From an uncultured Oscillospiraceae bacterium (lineage in GTDB: Bacteria > Bacillota > Clostridia > Oscillospirales > Acutalibacteraceae): a stretch of DNA of 8,632 nt. The stretch covers positions 1 to 8,632 of the forward strand of contig CAUFXR010000097.1 of NCBI GenBank assembly GCA_959596515.1. Reading direction: 5' to 3'. A model generated the notes under the pieces. That model saw only the letters and a program-made list of their open reading frames with translations, was not told the origin of the DNA and made no database searches. Positions 7,256 to 8,632 of this stretch are shown in pieces. Both the position numbers and the translations under genes were made by a program. Each line of letters begins with the position of its first letter. Position 1 is the first letter of the stretch.

Positions 7256-7292
7256 GATTTTTTCGTGGGATAAAGAGCAACCGCCTCATGGA

Positions 7293-7322
7293 CCGTTACC
7301 ACCGGATCTACACTGAAAGCAG
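7293..7322 (-). repeat. 30-bp direct repeat, promoter-proximal copy
   Basis: This is the second copy of the leader repeat. Its core extends to CACTG-AAAG-CAGTG (7311-7324, plus strand), a perfect 5-bp hairpin with a 4-base loop that the other copy lacks. The repeat could be a protein or RNA binding site, or a small dispersed genomic repeat. The sequence alone does not decide. No T-box or known riboswitch signature was seen. Confidence 0.75.
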
Positions 7323-7360
7323 TGGCGTCTCCCTAAAGCCTTCTTAGAAACACTATTTTA

Positions 7361-7389
7361 TTTATACCATATCCCCGCTCTGATTTCCA
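7361..7389 (-). promoter_or_regulatory. Extended -10 promoter for the zinc-ribbon/SPFH pair
   Basis: On the minus strand TGGTATAAAT contains TATAAA (7366-7361) preceded by TGG (7369-7367), the TGn extension. A partial -35 box TGGAAA (7389-7384, four of six) lies 17 bases upstream. Transcription would begin near 7354 and give a leader of about 175 nt that carries both 30-bp repeats before the ribosome binding site at 7192-7188. Confidence 0.65.
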
Positions 7390-7772
7390 TGTTTTTTTAG
7401 AGAATTCCCAGAAAACTAAAAATCCCGGCGCCGTGCTTCTGGTGTTTCTAATCTGAGCGCCGCCGTTTGATCCCGGCGGCGGTAGCGCTCCAAAAAACTC
7501 GGCGCCTATTTTACTGCTGTGTCGGAGCACAGCCGTCGCAAAACCGGGACTTTAGAGCGCTCCTGGAAAGATGGCGTCAGCGGTCTTCTCCAGTAACGCT
7601 GAATTTTTGTTCAGCGGCCTGCCGCCTGAAAAGAGGAGATTATTGTTGCCAGTCTTCCCGCCCTTCGCCGCCTGCTGCGATAGCTCTGCTTCTCCCGCGG
7701 CCGGAAGAAAAGGCTTTTAAGGCTTTTTCAAACTACTTTCACTGGTCTGCCGACAATCTTCTGTGCAGCGAG
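7390..7772. other. Non-coding spacer rich in inverted repeats, downstream of the adenylyltransferase gene
   Basis: No gene is supported here on either strand. Open frames that cross it lack a ribosome binding site and a recognisable domain. Plus-strand inverted repeats include the GC-rich stem at 7455-7490 (GAGCGCCGCCG with CGGCG and GCGCTC, 6-base bulge), a perfect 6-bp hairpin at 7516-7533 (GCTGTG/CACAGC) and the stems at 7577-7616. None is followed by a U-run in the minus-strand RNA, so I cannot name an intrinsic terminator for the gene at 7773-8618. The segment could be a dispersed intergenic element or a gene remnant decayed beyond recognition. Confidence 0.5.
7577..7616. repeat. Three-part inverted repeat able to form two alternative hairpins
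   Basis: On the plus strand TCAGCG (7577-7582), CGCTGAA (7597-7603) and TTCAGCG (7610-7616) follow in order. The middle segment can pair with either flank: 6 bp across a 14-base loop, or a perfect 7 bp across the loop TTTTTG. The two hairpins exclude each other. GCGG-CCTG-CCGC (7614-7625) overlaps the last segment. The role is unknown. Confidence 0.6.
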
Positions 7773-8618
7773 TCAATAGATTTCCGCAGCGTCGCATGGA
7801 AGCTGGTGAATATGATGAAGATACTCTTTAACCCTGCGATCCTCACCCGCAGGATATGGATATTTCAGCACCCGGCCTACCGCCCGCCCAGCGGTCCGGA
7901 AAATATCCCCCATAGTAAACAAGGCCTCCCAGATATTCTCCCGCTTTCCGTCCGCATAGGTCTTTAACAGTTTTACCCAGCTTTTCTCATCCAGATATTC
8001 TTGCAGGTACTTTCCGCATTTCCCAGTAGTGACGGAAAAATCCGTATTCACGCCGATGTACCAGTCCAGCATTTTCATCATCTCGAGACGCACCGGACCG
8101 TTCAGATGGGCCTGGGCGTAGAGGACCTGGTCCCGCCACAGTCCCTTGGCCACATAAATGCTGACCCACAAAAATTCATTACAGCACTGGTCAAACTCCC
8201 GACGAGTGGGTTTCTTCACCAAAAACGGGTCCTCATTGGGCGGCGGCGTCAAAAAAAGCTCATCTTTATCCAAAAGCACCATGCCGCATACCCTGGGATC
8301 CGTGCTCCGCGCATCCTGACGCACCAGAGTCAGATCGATGCGGTTCCCGTCGGCAAACTGCATCAAATAGGTCATGCGAGTCTCGGTAGGCGGATCCGGA
8401 ATCTGCATGATGATCCGCCTGCCAAAACAGTCGATCCAGCGGGGATTGCTGAAAAACGGTCCCATGGTATCCACGAGGAATACCACGTCGTAATCTTGAA
8501 AACAATCAGCCTTGGCTTCTTTGGATATTCTGGAACCCTGCAGTAATACCGCCCGGATATGTTCTTCCTGCTTCGCCTTTTTTAATATTATGGCCAGCAT
8601 TTCTTTTTGGCTTCTCAT
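7773..8618 (-). CDS. Aminoglycoside 6-adenylyltransferase (ANT(6)/AadK-like)
   Basis: A 281-aa cytoplasmic nucleotidyltransferase expected to transfer AMP from ATP to the 6-hydroxyl of streptomycin. Family marks are clear: the nucleotidyltransferase motif LQGSR (26-30) with FQDYDVVF (40-47), then MTYLMQFADGNRIDLTL (82-98). D42, D44 and D95 fit the metal-binding aspartate triad. A C-terminal helical part carries WVSIYVAKGLWRDQVLYA. The length is close to Bacillus subtilis AadK (about 284 aa) and shorter than plasmid ANT(6)-Ia (about 300 aa). The start at 8618 has AGAGAGG ending 6 bases upstream; only 14 bases precede it, so its promoter is outside the window. It is followed by a 594-bp spacer, so it is probably not in the same operon as the zinc-ribbon gene. 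No insertion sequence lies beside it. Family assignment is firm; substrate and actual resistance are inferred. Confidence 0.92.
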   Translation of the reverse strand: MRSQKEMLAIILKKAKQEEHIRAVLLQGSRISKEAKADCFQDYDVVFLVDTMGPFFSNPRWIDCFGRRIIMQIPDPPTETRMTYLMQFADGNRIDLTLVRQDARSTDPRVCGMVLLDKDELFLTPPPNEDPFLVKKPTRREFDQCCNEFLWVSIYVAKGLWRDQVLYAQAHLNGPVRLEMMKMLDWYIGVNTDFSVTTGKCGKYLQEYLDEKSWVKLLKTYADGKRENIWEALFTMGDIFRTAGRAVGRVLKYPYPAGEDRRVKEYLHHIHQLPCDAAEIY

Positions 8619-8632
8619 AGAAAACCTCTCTT

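Noticed and set aside
7114..7302. 62-aa minus-strand frame overlapping the start of the zinc-ribbon gene
   Set aside because: It overlaps the ribosome binding site and N-terminus of the real gene in another frame and has no start signal or domain.
7226..7322. The two 30-bp repeats as a minimal CRISPR array
   Set aside because: Only two copies are present with 5 mismatches, there are no cas genes, and the single intervening stretch lies inside a gene leader.
7467..7967. 166-aa plus-strand frame across the spacer into the adenylyltransferase gene
   Set aside because: Its 3' part is antisense to a clear gene, its 5' part covers hairpin-rich spacer, and there is no ribosome binding site or domain.

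Overview
The window looks like chromosome from a Firmicutes (Bacillota) bacterium, probably a Clostridia-type anaerobe of intermediate G+C. This rests on the dnaE-pfkA gene order, strong GGAGG ribosome binding sites, sigma-A-type promoters and Bacillus-like homologues. Nothing in the window fixes a genus. I see no tRNA, rRNA, CRISPR array, insertion sequence or phage gene. All five genes lie on the minus strand, so transcription runs from high to low coordinates.

In transcription order: (1) 8618-7773, an AadK/ANT(6)-like aminoglycoside 6-adenylyltransferase. (2) A non-coding spacer (7772-7179) that is rich in inverted repeats in its first part. Its later part holds an extended -10 promoter and a leader of about 175 nt carrying two copies of a 30-bp direct repeat. 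(3) 7178-5952, a 408-aa protein with two zinc ribbons and one C-terminal membrane helix (YdjG-like). (4) 5754-4684, a 356-aa SPFH-domain protein with two C-terminal zinc ribbons (YdjI-like), with its own candidate promoter. (5) A structured 383-bp spacer, then dnaE (4300-833), a complete DNA polymerase III alpha subunit. (6) A 251-bp spacer with a near-consensus promoter and a leader hairpin, then the first 193 codons of pfkA (581-1), cut by the window edge.

The zinc-ribbon and SPFH genes probably form one membrane-associated unit, comparable with YdjG and YdjI of the Bacillus subtilis pspA-ydjGHI envelope-stress operon. No PspA or YdjH is present here. DnaE and PfkA are housekeeping proteins in a conserved neighbourhood. 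The adenylyltransferase looks like a resident chromosomal enzyme, with no mobile-element signs beside it.

I found no clearly new system. The items most worth a second look are the reduced YdjG-YdjI pair, its repeat-bearing leader, and a set of intergenic hairpins whose single imperfect pair is G-U only in the transcribed strand.
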